Source of the DNA: Bacillota bacterium
Lineage (GTDB): Bacteria > Bacillota_E > JAJZYS01 > JAJYTV01
Length of the DNA stretch: 13,509 nucleotides
Reading direction: 5' to 3'
Assembly (NCBI GenBank): GCA_021845645.1
Contig: JAJZVM010000112.1
Location: forward strand, 1 to 13,509
Part shown: piece by piece, positions 1-5,946 of the stretch
Layout: the number at the start of each line of letters is the position of its first letter
Position numbering within the stretch: position 1 is the first letter of the stretch
The notes under the pieces: model-generated
Told to the model about the DNA's origin: nothing
What the model saw: only the letters and a program-made list of their open reading frames with translations
The model's database searches: none
Position numbers and translations under genes: made by a program

Positions 1-101
1 GCACGGATGTAGCGCATGAGCGTCTGCTGCGAGATGCTGAGGTACCTTGCCGCCTCGTCGACGGACATGTAGCGGTCGTTCTCCGCGTCAGTGTCAAACA
101 T
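1..101 (-). CDS. Excisionase-type helix-turn-helix DNA-binding protein, 3' end cut by window edge
   Basis: Only the first 33 codons lie in the window. The start ATG is at 101-99 and GGGAG sits about 8 bases upstream. The visible peptide contains RYMSVDEAARYLSISQQTLM and then RYIRA, the signature of the MerR-like HTH_17/excisionase fold: a tyrosine-led strand, 'EAA.YL.IS..T..' as the first two helices, and 'YI' in the recognition helix. Such proteins act as recombination directionality factors, transcriptional regulators or small plasmid control proteins. It is the last visible gene of the minus-strand run and follows a 42-residue membrane protein. The DNA between them holds a perfect palindrome (138-151) that could be its operator. 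Whether it is a true excisionase cannot be told from this fragment, because the rest and any integrase lie outside the window. Confidence 0.75.
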   Translation of the reverse strand, partial: MFDTDAENDRYMSVDEAARYLSISQQTLMRYIR

Positions 102-106
102 CGGGT

Positions 107-157
107 TCACTCCCTTCGTTCCCTTCGCGGCAGGATCGGTCTCGCGAGACCCTTCAA
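107..157 (-). CDS. Possible 16-residue leader peptide before the HTH gene
   Basis: A TTG at 157-155 lies 8 bases after GGAGG, which overlaps the stop of the preceding small gene. It opens 16 codons (KGLARPILPRRERRE after the start) and stops at 109-107, five bases before the HTH gene's ATG. The Shine-Dalgarno sequence of the HTH gene lies inside the last codons, so translation of this ORF would expose or couple it. The peptide is basic and I recognise no family. It may be chance: the only support is the good SD and the placement. Confidence 0.25.
   Translation of the reverse strand: MKGLARPILPRRERRE
138..151. promoter_or_regulatory. Perfect 14-bp palindrome, possible operator
   Basis: GGTCTCGCGAGACC reads the same on both strands. 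It lies 37 bp upstream of the start of the HTH gene, where an autoregulatory site would be expected. With no loop it is a poor RNA hairpin, so a dimeric protein site is the likelier reading. In this GC-rich DNA a 14-bp palindrome could still arise by chance. Confidence 0.3.
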
Positions 158-162
158 AGCCG

Positions 163-291
163 TCACCTCCGGCGCGCCAGCAGCCGGCCGCCGAGCCAGA
201 GGACGCTCATCGCGACGAAGAACCATGCCCACGGCCTGCCCAGGTGCACGAGGTCGTAGAGGAGCCAGCCGAGGTGGTAGAAGGTCCACAC
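163..291 (-). CDS. Small single-span membrane protein, unknown function
   Basis: A 42-residue ORF starting at GTG (291-289) with GGGAGG ten bases upstream, inside the last codons of the lytic transglycosylase gene. That gene's TAG stop (297-295) is only three bases before this start, so the two should be translationally coupled. The peptide is hydrophobic and rich in aromatic residues (WTFYHLGWLLYDLVHLG, then WAWFFVAMSVLWLGGRLL). It ends in the basic tail ARRR, so it looks like one membrane span or a re-entrant hairpin with a cytoplasmic C-terminus. I recognise no family. Small membrane proteins of this kind are common in Gram-positive transfer operons, and tight coupling to the wall hydrolase suggests a partner role, but that is inference. 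Confidence 0.6.
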   Translation of the reverse strand: MWTFYHLGWLLYDLVHLGRPWAWFFVAMSVLWLGGRLLARRR

Positions 292-294
292 GAG

Positions 295-1374
295 CTAGCC
301 GCCTCCCTTCTCGGGCTTGATCGTGATGCTGGCCGTGGCGCTGTGCCCGCCGGGCCACCTGGCGGTGATCTGGTAGGTGCCCGGTCCTCGCACCTGGATG
401 GCGAACGCCTGCTCACCCGGCCAGAGCGGCGCGCCCTGCGGCGACAGCGCCATGGGGCGGCCGTTCGCGGTGACGGAAGCGGGCAGGGTTAGATCGCGGC
501 CAGTGAGCAGGTCGTGCAGCCGAACGCAGGTGGTCACAGGCTTACTCGTCTTCGGGTCTGTAGCAGTCTTGCAGACTGTCTTGCCAGGCTTCCACGGTAC
601 CGAAAACCTCGCGCCGAACGGTCCTGCCGCCGCGACGACGAGCCAGACCTGCTGGTGCGCTCGCATGTGCCACTGTCCGCTCAGCCAATCGGCGGTCGAC
701 CAGGCCGCGATGGTCGGGCCCGCCTCGTAGGCGGTGAGGTAGGATCGAACCGACTCCGGGTAGGCGGCGTCGAACGAGGCCTGGCCGCCAGAGCCCGAGT
801 TGTACGCCTCCAAGGCGAACTTGAGGTACTTGTACTGCCGCATCTCGGCCTGCAACTGGCCAACGCCGGCGGCGATGTTCTTACTCGGGTCGAACGGATC
901 TTGAGCGATGCCGAGGGACTGCCACTTCGCGGCCTTCTCGGGTGCGGGCCACCCTCCCGAGTTGATCTGCATGAGCCCCGCATCTTCGGAAAGCGTCTGC
1001 GTGCCGGGGTAGGCCTGGCCGCACTGCTCGCTGGCAGACAGCCCATCAGTGCAGTTGAAGTTCACGGCCAGCACCTGTCCACCGCTCTCGTGCGCCATGA
1101 CGGCCATGACAAGCACGTTCGGCAGGCTTGAACCTGTGATCGCAGGCTTACCAAGCCAGAGCGCCGGCCTCGCCTCCGCCGTGCCGATCCGCGGCACCGT
1201 CGAGTCCGTGCCGGTTGCCCCGCCGCCCAGGAAAACGGCGATCGCGGACATGAAGATCACGAACAGGACGATGAGCAGCAGCGGCAGCCCGAGCCCCGCG
1301 CCGATGACCCAGCGCAGAGCCTGGTTGCCGCCGACCTGCAGGGCCTCCCTGGCCCAGTCGCGCTGCTCGTCCGT
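295..1374 (-). CDS. Membrane-anchored SLT-type lytic transglycosylase of the conjugation apparatus (VirB1-like)
   Basis: The protein cleaves peptidoglycan glycan strands to let the transfer channel through the wall. The catalytic region is clear: VMAHESGG (Glu near residue 96 from the proposed start), then SEDAGLMQIN near 129-138 and ALEAYNSG, which are the E, GLMQI and AYN motifs of the SLT/lysozyme-like fold. After it comes a beta-rich tail (GTYQITARWPGGHSATASI) like a small Ig-type domain. Cysteines in pairs (NC..EQC and VCK..TTC) suggest an extracellular protein. The first in-frame ATG (1260) falls in the middle of a membrane segment. Reading upstream, the frame stays open to a TGA at 1383-1381, with ACG at 1374-1372 placed 9 bases after AAAGGAGG. 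That start gives a soluble N-terminus (TDEQRDWAREALQVGG) and one complete span. I therefore propose ACG, giving 359 residues. GTG at 1269 or ATG at 1260 are the conventional alternatives. Confidence 0.85.
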   Translation of the reverse strand, partial: TDEQRDWAREALQVGGNQALRWVIGAGLGLPLLLIVLFVIFMSAIAVFLGGGATGTDSTVPRIGTAEARPALWLGKPAITGSSLPNVLVMAVMAHESGGQVLAVNFNCTDGLSASEQCGQAYPGTQTLSEDAGLMQINSGGWPAPEKAAKWQSLGIAQDPFDPSKNIAAGVGQLQAEMRQYKYLKFALEAYNSGSGGQASFDAAYPESVRSYLTAYEAGPTIAAWSTADWLSGQWHMRAHQQVWLVVAAAGPFGARFSVPWKPGKTVCKTATDPKTSKPVTTCVRLHDLLTGRDLTLPASVTANGRPMALSPQGAPLWPGEQAFAIQVRGPGTYQITARWPGGHSATASITIKPEKGGG

Positions 1375-1405
1375 GGCGCGTCACCTCCTTTCGGGTCTTG
1401 CCGGC

Positions 1406-1594
1406 TCACGCCGGCTGCGGCACGGTGCGATTGCGGCGCCGCTGGGCGGCCCGTGCCGCACGGCGCCTCTGCAGAGCGGCAAGGCGCTGCAGCGCGCCTT
1501 CGGCGGCTGCGAGCGACCGGCTGCCGCGGCTGCGCAGCAGCCGCACACGGTCCTGGAGCGCCACGATGGCCTCCACGAGGTCGGCGTCCGTCAT
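1406..1594 (-). CDS. Small basic coiled-coil protein, unknown function
   Basis: This gives 62 residues from ATG 1594-1592, with GGGGGTGATCGC directly upstream. The sequence is almost wholly helical: an N-terminal leucine/valine heptad pattern (DLVEAIVALQDRVRLLRSRG), a second helix (AAAEGALQRLAALQRRRAAR), and a very basic tail. It lies 31 bases before the proposed start of the lytic transglycosylase and after a stem-loop. I do not recognise a family. A short coiled coil with a basic end could bind nucleic acid or a partner protein. Placement within the transfer operon is the only functional hint. Confidence 0.6.
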   Translation of the reverse strand: MTDADLVEAIVALQDRVRLLRSRGSRSLAAAEGALQRLAALQRRRAARAAQRRRNRTVPQPA

Positions 1595-1618
1595 GCGATC
1601 ACCCCCAGCAAAGGCACC

Positions 1619-1651
1619 AGCCCTCCCCGGCCATGTTGACCTGGGAGGGCT
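1619..1651 (-). repeat. Intercistronic stem-loop upstream of the 62-residue gene
   Basis: AGCCCTCCC (minus strand, 1651-1643) pairs with GGGAGGGCT (1627-1619) over nine bases with a 15-base loop. On the minus strand it is followed by GGTGCCTTTGCT and then the GGGGGTGATCGC ribosome binding site. It lacks a T-tract, so it is more likely an mRNA processing or translation element than a terminator. It belongs to a recurring arrangement described in the findings. Confidence 0.5.
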
Positions 1652-1663
1652 CAGTCTCGCTGT

Positions 1664-1858
1664 TCAGCGGTCGCGACGCGCGGGATCTGCGTCCACAGAA
1701 GGGCAGTACGGTGGCTCCACGCGCCGACGCACCTTTCGGTGTCCGGCAGACCCGATCAGCAGCATGTGGTCTTGTGGCACCTCCGAGGTGTCCTCAAGCA
1801 CGAGGGTCGGTCGGCCGGCCGGCAGCAGACGTAAAAGCGCAGCGTACATCGTAGTCAT
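1664..1858 (-). CDS. Hypothetical 64-residue protein
   Basis: Starts at ATG 1858-1856 with GGAAGGTGATCTG immediately upstream, matching the site style of neighbouring genes. The N-terminal half is moderately hydrophobic (MTTMYAALLRLLPAGRPTLV) but not long enough for a confident membrane span. The C-terminal half is basic and has one cysteine. No motif or family is recognised. It lies 54 bases after the end of virB4, in line with a transfer-operon gene. Confidence rests on the ribosome binding site and on operon position. Confidence 0.5.
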   Translation of the reverse strand: MTTMYAALLRLLPAGRPTLVLEDTSEVPQDHMLLIGSAGHRKVRRRVEPPYCPSVDADPARRDR

Positions 1859-1912
1859 CAGATCACCTTCCCGTGATGGCGTCTAAACGAGGTAGCCGTC
1901 CAACCGGATCGG

Positions 1913-3727
1913 TTAGCCGTACATGAGTGCCGTCTCGTGCGGCGCCGTGTCGATTCTGACCCAGGCACGGTGGTTGCCGGCGATCAGGAGTCCCTCGCCG
2001 CGCCGTGCACCGCGCAGCTTCTCCTGCTCCACCTCCGACAGGCCGTAGAGCTGCGTCACCGTCGGGAGGTCTCGCGCCTCCTGCCGGAGCAGAAGCTTTA
2101 CCGAGGCGTTGGAGAGAACGGGCTCGCCCTCCCGCGCCACCTCCGGGAAGAGGAAGTCGCCGGGGTTCTGGGTCACAACGAGGAGTGAGCCGTTGTAGTG
2201 GCGGATGGACTTCGCCATGCGTTTGAGGAAGGCGAGCGCCTGCGGCACTTTCGGATTGGCGAGAATCCACGCTTCGTCGACCACCAGGACAACGCGTTCC
2301 GTGGAACGGCGTTGGGCGAAGGCCCAGGCGAAGTTGAGCACGTTGATGTACTGGGCCTGTTGGACGCGGTCCGGGGCCTTGTCCAGTTCGTGCACGTCGA
2401 GCACTACGAAGTCGGCATCGGTCACGGAGACGCTGGACGGCCCGGCCCACAGCGCCGCTTCGGTGCCTTCCGCCGCCTCCTCCAGGAGAGCGGCGAGAGT
2501 GCGCCATGCTGGGTCCGCGCCGGGCTGCAGGCTCTGCTCATGGCAATAGGCGTGCACGTCGCCGACGTGCGGCCAACCCTCCGGAGATACCGTGGAAGGG
2601 TCCGTCTCTGGGGCGAAGCCCTTCGCGCGGTATACCTGCCGCAGCGCCCGCCCGAGCAGGGCGCGCAGCTCGCTGCTGAGGTCTGGGAGGTAGAGGTCGA
2701 AGAAGAGGTGCACCTGCTGCAGGTGCGCCCAGATGGGCTGAGATTCGGCGCGGCCCTGGTCGTCCTTCAGATCCTCTCCCCCGTCCACGGGCGCGGGGGG
2801 GGCTTGGAGCGGGTTGATGAGGGAGGAGCCACCGGCGCCCGCGTTGATCCAGTTGCCGCCGAGCGCCCGGCAAAGACGGTAGTAGTCGTGAAGTGGGTCG
2901 ATGGCGATGACCGTGGCGCCCTGCAGCCATTCCCGAATCATCGCGAGCATGGTGGTGTGGCTCTTGCCGGCTCCGGAGGCGGCGAGGATCGTCCAGTTCT
3001 TGTTGGTGAGTCCTGCGTCGGCAGGAGGGTCCCAGCGGTCCATGAGCACGAGCCCACCCGAGGTGTCGTGCCCCAGCACGATGCCGTGGCCGTGGTTGAT
3101 GCCGCCCGAGGAGAACGGGAAGCTCGCCGCGAGCGTCTCCGCGGGAAGCTGGAACGGCGCTGTGCCATGCAGTTCCTTGGGGAACAGGCCCCAGGGACCG
3201 ATCGACTTGAGGCCATCCTCCTGCCTGAACGCGAGCGGCCGTGCGCGCATGCCGGCCGCGGCGAGCATGCCTTCGAGACGCTTGCAGCGCCGCAGGCCCG
3301 CCGCCTCGTCGGGCGCCGTGACGAGGGCAAACACGCCGACCGTGAATACGCTCTGCTGCTCCTGGTCGATCTTGCGCAGCAGGGCCTGGGCGTCCTGAAT
3401 CTGCTGCTCCATGCGCTGCTGCGAGATGGCCGAGCCGCCCTGCGCCAGCTGCCCCGCGAGCAGGGAGATGGCGCGGCTCATGGCGAGGGTAATCTGCGTC
3501 AGGTCGATCGGCAGGGCGTGGACGGAGAGCGTCACCCCTTCGAGGTTCGCCACCGTTGCGAGCCAGCCGGCGTCGACGCTCGGCGGGAAGCTTGCCACGG
3601 TGTAGACGCGGCCCCACTGGGAGCCGAGGTCCACGGCCCTGCGTTCGAAGAGCAGGGCCTCGGGCGCGAAGGCGTTGCGCAGCGCGGCGCCCGGCGTTGC
3701 CGTGGTGGTCGCATGCTTCTTGGGCAC
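1913..3727 (-). CDS. virB4: VirB4/TrsE-family conjugation ATPase
   Basis: This is the ATPase that energises assembly and function of the type IV secretion channel at the inner face of the membrane. With the chosen start it has 604 residues, a normal length for the Gram-positive TrsE/TraE branch. Residues about 1-230 are the VirB4 N-terminal region. The linker reads SFPFSSGGINHGHGIVLGHD. Walker A is ASGAGKSHTT near 249-258, Walker B is VVLVVDEAWIL near 478-488, and the typical VVTQNPGDFL stretch follows. I chose GTG at 3727-3725 (AGGA 8 bases upstream). The longer frame to 3823 would run through a terminator hairpin and start inside the tRNA gene. The gene is separated from its usual upstream partners, PrgI and the TrsD-like protein, by a dCTP-deaminase-like gene and a tRNA gene. 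Confidence 0.93.
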   Translation of the reverse strand: MPKKHATTTATPGAALRNAFAPEALLFERRAVDLGSQWGRVYTVASFPPSVDAGWLATVANLEGVTLSVHALPIDLTQITLAMSRAISLLAGQLAQGGSAISQQRMEQQIQDAQALLRKIDQEQQSVFTVGVFALVTAPDEAAGLRRCKRLEGMLAAAGMRARPLAFRQEDGLKSIGPWGLFPKELHGTAPFQLPAETLAASFPFSSGGINHGHGIVLGHDTSGGLVLMDRWDPPADAGLTNKNWTILAASGAGKSHTTMLAMIREWLQGATVIAIDPLHDYYRLCRALGGNWINAGAGGSSLINPLQAPPAPVDGGEDLKDDQGRAESQPIWAHLQQVHLFFDLYLPDLSSELRALLGRALRQVYRAKGFAPETDPSTVSPEGWPHVGDVHAYCHEQSLQPGADPAWRTLAALLEEAAEGTEAALWAGPSSVSVTDADFVVLDVHELDKAPDRVQQAQYINVLNFAWAFAQRRSTERVVLVVDEAWILANPKVPQALAFLKRMAKSIRHYNGSLLVVTQNPGDFLFPEVAREGEPVLSNASVKLLLRQEARDLPTVTQLYGLSEVEQEKLRGARRGEGLLIAGNHRAWVRIDTAPHETALMYG

Positions 3728-3770
3728 AGCAAGTTTCCTGATAATCACCGAGGGTTCAGCAACAGAGAAA

Positions 3771-3788
3771 GCCGCCCGTCTGGGCGGC
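3771..3788 (-). terminator. Rho-independent terminator of the tRNA gene
   Basis: On the minus strand a perfect 7-bp stem (GCCGCCC, loop AGAC, GGGCGGC) starts 12 bases after the encoded CCA end of the tRNA and is followed by TTTCTCTGTT. It is well placed to end a monocistronic tRNA transcript before virB4. Virb4 would then need read-through or its own promoter. Confidence 0.7.
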
Positions 3789-3799
3789 CTCGTTGAGTT

Positions 3800-3875
3800 T
3801 GGCAGGGCCGGAGGGAGTTTCACCCTCGTCCTCCGGAGTTGGAATCCGGCGCTCTGATGGCTGAGCTACGGCCCG
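3800..3875 (-). tRNA. Divergent tRNA-Trp (anticodon CCA), 76 nt with encoded CCA end
   Basis: A full 76-base cloverleaf runs from 3875 to 3800. Acceptor pairs 2-71 to 7-66, all four D-stem pairs, all five anticodon-stem pairs and all five T-stem pairs are Watson-Crick. T8, A14, G15-C48, A21, T33, T54 and A58 are normal. The anticodon is CCA (3842-3840), the discriminator is G73, and CCA is encoded (3802-3800). Four features are abnormal. Position 1-72 is C against T instead of the A-U of bacterial tRNA-Trp. Pair 5-68 is C-G where E. coli tRNA-Trp has G-C. The D-loop is AGCCATCA, so the invariant G18 G19 become A T. The T-loop is TGAAACT, so T55 C56 become G A. The 19-56 contact would change from G-C to T-A. 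Intact stems argue against simple decay. It may be poorly charged by TrpRS and act outside translation. Confidence 0.85.
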
Positions 3876-3905
3876 GCACGCCAGCTTACGATCCGGCGCA
3901 CCCGC

Positions 3906-3934
3906 AGAGTAGCACGGCTACGCTTTTCGCTCAA
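3906..3934 (-). promoter_or_regulatory. Probable promoter of the tRNA gene
   Basis: On the minus strand TTGAGC (3934-3929) and TACTCT (3911-3906) are separated by 17 bases, with TGC just before the -10 hexamer (an extended -10). Matches to TTGACA and TATAAT are 4/6 and 3/6. Transcription would begin near 3899, some 24 bases before the tRNA 5' end. It lies just after the stop of the deaminase-like gene. Confidence 0.4.
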
Positions 3935-3963
3935 TAGGTCTGTCTCAGTGCTCGCGGTCGATG

Positions 3964-4620
3964 TCAGCCACGGACCAGGGCGATGGTGACAGCGATCGAA
4001 AGCATGGCCATGGCAACGCCCACGACCCAGAGCAGGATCTTGACGCTCCCCTGCAATGCACCGACGGTGCGATTGAGCGTTGCAAGACTGCTCACGACCT
4101 CAGAGTAGACCATGCCTTGTCCGCCGATGAAATGCTGAAGGTCGTTCGCAGTGATGCGGTCGCGACGCTGATATGGGCCAGCATAGGGTTCGGCCTCATG
4201 TTGGAGGATGTGGAACTCGACCGTGAGAAAGTCATCGAGGTAACTGAGAGGGATGGGATGCGGACTGAGGTTGACCAGCCCGACAATCAGCCTGCCGTCG
4301 AAGCCGGGGTCGATCTGAGGACCCACTGCGGCAATAAGTCCCTTGCGCGCCAGGGAAGAGCGCAACCCGAACCGGCCGACATGCCAGGTGTCAAGCTTGA
4401 GCCTCTCGTTGGTGACGACCATACCAAAGTCGCCTGGGGCCAGAACAAGGAGGTGGGAGCGTTCCAGCGAAACAATGCTGTCCTTCTGCGAAGAAGTATA
4501 CCCCTCGGGACCAACATGGAGGTCGTAGCTGGCTGGTTGCACGCTCGCAGGATCGAAGGGTTCGATGGAGATACGCCGCTGCTCAACAGCCTCCTGAATG
4601 TCGGAACCCGTCAAGATCAC
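3964..4620 (-). CDS. Tail-anchored dCTP deaminase/dUTPase-fold protein lacking the catalytic glutamate
   Basis: 218 residues from GTG 4620-4618. GAGGGGG lies 7 bases upstream and the start gives the family's usual opening, MILTGSDI. Residues 1-165 follow the Dcd fold: QPASYDLHVG near 28-37, FGLRSSLARKGL near 84-95 (the conserved Ser and Arg) and IDPGFDG near 103-109. In E. coli Dcd the catalytic Glu138 lies ten residues after the Asp of IDPG; here that position is Gly114 (RLIVGLVN). No deaminase activity is therefore expected; nucleotide binding may remain. Residues about 193-216 (SVKILLWVVGVAMAMLSIAV) form a C-terminal membrane anchor, absent from housekeeping Dcd. Base composition is lower in GC than in neighbouring transfer genes (a sampled 60-base line is 53% against 70% in the TrsD-like gene). 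This points to separate acquisition. A nucleotide-sensing or exclusion role is speculation. Confidence 0.8.
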   Translation of the reverse strand: MILTGSDIQEAVEQRRISIEPFDPASVQPASYDLHVGPEGYTSSQKDSIVSLERSHLLVLAPGDFGMVVTNERLKLDTWHVGRFGLRSSLARKGLIAAVGPQIDPGFDGRLIVGLVNLSPHPIPLSYLDDFLTVEFHILQHEAEPYAGPYQRRDRITANDLQHFIGGQGMVYSEVVSSLATLNRTVGALQGSVKILLWVVGVAMAMLSIAVTIALVRG

Positions 4621-4694
4621 ATCAGCGCCCCCTCTCAACTGCGGCAGATACGTTGTGAGTCAGGCGCCCCTCTCGCGTCCTGGCTCTGAGCATA

Positions 4695-4979
4695 TCATAC
4701 GCCCCCGCGCCGGGAGTCCCAAGGAAGCCATCGTAGTTCCTTCTGCAAGTTGGTGATGCGCTCGCGAGTGTAGTCGAGATCCTTGCGCAGGTCTTCTTCG
4801 CGCGCGTTCATCTCGTGGCGCAGGTCGTCGATCCGCTTGTTGACTTGCTCAGTGCTTTGTTTGACGTACTTGACTTCGATCTCATGGAGCGCGGCCCGCT
4901 GGCCCATAGCCCGCAGCACCTCGATGCGCACCAGGAGCCAGAGCACGCCAAGCCCGCCCAGCACGTAGAGAACGATCAT
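4695..4979 (-). CDS. Small membrane protein with a coiled coil
   Basis: 94 residues. The start ATG (4979-4977) overlaps the stop of the TrsD-like gene as ATGA, and AGGGGGTGG lies upstream, so the two should be translationally coupled. Residues 1-18 (MIVLYVLGGLGVLWLLVR) form one N-terminal span. Residues about 30-83 are a charged, heptad-like helix (KRIDDLRHEMNAREEDLRKD). The end is rich in tryptophan and basic residues (RWLPWDSRRGG). It is probably a bitopic protein with a cytoplasmic coiled coil, attached to the transfer channel. No named family is recognised. It occupies the place between TrsD-like and VirB4 genes. Confidence 0.8.
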   Translation of the reverse strand: MIVLYVLGGLGVLWLLVRIEVLRAMGQRAALHEIEVKYVKQSTEQVNKRIDDLRHEMNAREEDLRKDLDYTRERITNLQKELRWLPWDSRRGGV

Positions 4980-5626
4980 CCCGCCACCCCCTGCCGGAGC
5001 ATGGGCGGCAGCCGCAGCCCGTCGGGCACGCTCTCGACGGCCGCCTGCCCGCCGTGGAAGGCGAGGAAGAGAAGCTCGCGCCAGTCGGCGTCCGACATGA
5101 CGCGCACCTGCATGCCGGGCGCGCGCCCGAGGTCGTCCGCGAGCGCCTGAAGAGACGTGCGATGCTCGCGCACCGCATCGGGCCCAGTGCGTGTCACGAG
5201 GATGCAGTACCTGCGCTCCACGGCCTCCCCAGAGCGCACCAGGCCATGCACCCAGCCGAGATAGTCGCGCAGCACCGCCTTGCGGCGCGCGTCTGCGTTC
5301 GCGAGCATGCCGTCGAGCGCGGCGAGGTAGGCGTCGAGGTCGACGGGCCGGAAGAGCGAAAGGATCTGAAAGGGAACCTGCAGGCCGTTCAGGGCCGCAT
5401 GGACAGCGCCGACGATGGCCCGCGTCTCGTTGTCGCTCTTGAGCTGCAGGCTCAGCGGCGACACGGCGATCCCCCCGACCGCCGCCCCGTCCGGCCGGAT
5501 GAGACAACCGTCCCGCAGGTCCGCGAGGGGAAGCCAGTCTTGCGCGGCCTGACGCGGCGGCAACGCCGCGTTGTCGGGTGCGGGGTCGGATGCCTTCTTG
5601 GGCCGCAGCAGTGCCGTGAGCTTCAT
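4976..5626 (-). CDS. TrsD/TraD-like type IV secretion protein (VirB4 N-terminal-like)
   Basis: 216 residues from ATG 5626-5624, which shares its first base with the stop of prgI (TGATG). GTG at 5629 is possible. It has no Walker motif. DWLPLADLRDGCLIRPDGA, then SLQLKSDNETRAIVGAVHAAL and PFQILSLFRPVDLDAYLAAL match the pattern of the separate VirB4-N-like protein of Gram-positive transfer systems (TrsD of pGO1, TraD of pSK41), which is usually found between the PrgI-family gene and the VirB4 ATPase. It likely helps dock the ATPase to the membrane complex at the cytoplasmic face. The family call is from motif pattern, length and order, not from alignment. Confidence 0.75.
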   Translation of the reverse strand: MKLTALLRPKKASDPAPDNAALPPRQAAQDWLPLADLRDGCLIRPDGAAVGGIAVSPLSLQLKSDNETRAIVGAVHAALNGLQVPFQILSLFRPVDLDAYLAALDGMLANADARRKAVLRDYLGWVHGLVRSGEAVERRYCILVTRTGPDAVREHRTSLQALADDLGRAPGMQVRVMSDADWRELLFLAFHGGQAAVESVPDGLRLPPMLRQGVAG

Positions 5627-5946
5627 CACGCGTCATCCCTCCCGAAGTCGTAGGGGTAGAAGTGGCGGGTCCGGCCGTAGGCCCGCGCGCCCTGGAGCAT
5701 GTCGAGCATGGAACCACCCGTCGGCATGGGCATGGCCAGGCCGGCGCCGCCGCCCGCGGGCAGCAAGACGAGCAGCGTCCTGCCCGCGATGCCCCAGCCT
5801 CCACCCGCCGGCAGGAGGAGCGAGAGGAGCAGCAGGACTGTTCCGACCCCGAGCCCCACGCCGGCAGACCCGAGTTCGCGCCAGCCCCAGCCGGGCAGGA
5901 TCTCCCAGCGCTGCGTGATGCGGCGCGGGATGAGGTAGCGGCTCAT
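5626..5946 (-). CDS. prgI: PrgI-family inner membrane component of the conjugation channel (VirB3-like)
   Basis: 106 residues from ATG 5946-5944, whose ATGA overlaps the stop of the zinc-ribbon gene. The layout is typical of PrgI. A short N-terminus rich in basic and aromatic residues (RYLIPRRITQRWEILPGWGW) is followed by two close membrane spans (VGLGVGTVLLLLSLLLPAG and TLLVLLPAGGGAGLAMPMP). The C-terminal part (MLDMLQGARAYGRTRHFYP) resembles the conserved end that lies near VirB4. PrgI and VirB3 proteins contact the VirB4 ATPase in the membrane. It is directly followed by the TrsD-like gene, as in other Gram-positive transfer operons. Confidence 0.85.
   Translation of the reverse strand: MSRYLIPRRITQRWEILPGWGWRELGSAGVGLGVGTVLLLLSLLLPAGGGWGIAGRTLLVLLPAGGGAGLAMPMPTGGSMLDMLQGARAYGRTRHFYPYDFGRDDA

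Noticed and set aside
2198..3796. Long plus-strand open frame (532 codons) opposite virB4
   Set aside because: It is antisense to a gene with clear ATPase motifs, its translation is charged and has no recognisable domain, and long antisense frames are expected in GC-rich DNA.
3728..3823. N-terminal extension of virB4 to GTG 3823
   Set aside because: It would start in the T-loop of the tRNA and cross the terminator hairpin. GTG 3727 has an SD at proper distance and gives a normal family length.
3800..3875. The tRNA gene as an attachment site of an integrated element
   Set aside because: Transfer genes continue on both sides, the tRNA is complete, and no integrase or repeated 3' segment was seen.
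3964..4620. Active dCTP deaminase as a nucleotide-metabolism gene
   Set aside because: The catalytic glutamate position holds glycine and the protein carries a membrane anchor, so an ordinary metabolic role is unlikely.
3961..4689. Plus-strand open frame of 242 codons opposite the Dcd-like gene
   Set aside because: The minus-strand product is a clear Dcd-fold protein. The opposite frame shows nothing recognisable.
4980..5804. Long minus-strand frame upstream of the 94-residue coiled-coil protein
   Set aside because: This part runs out of frame over the TrsD-like and prgI genes. The ATGA overlap and SD at 4979 mark the real start.
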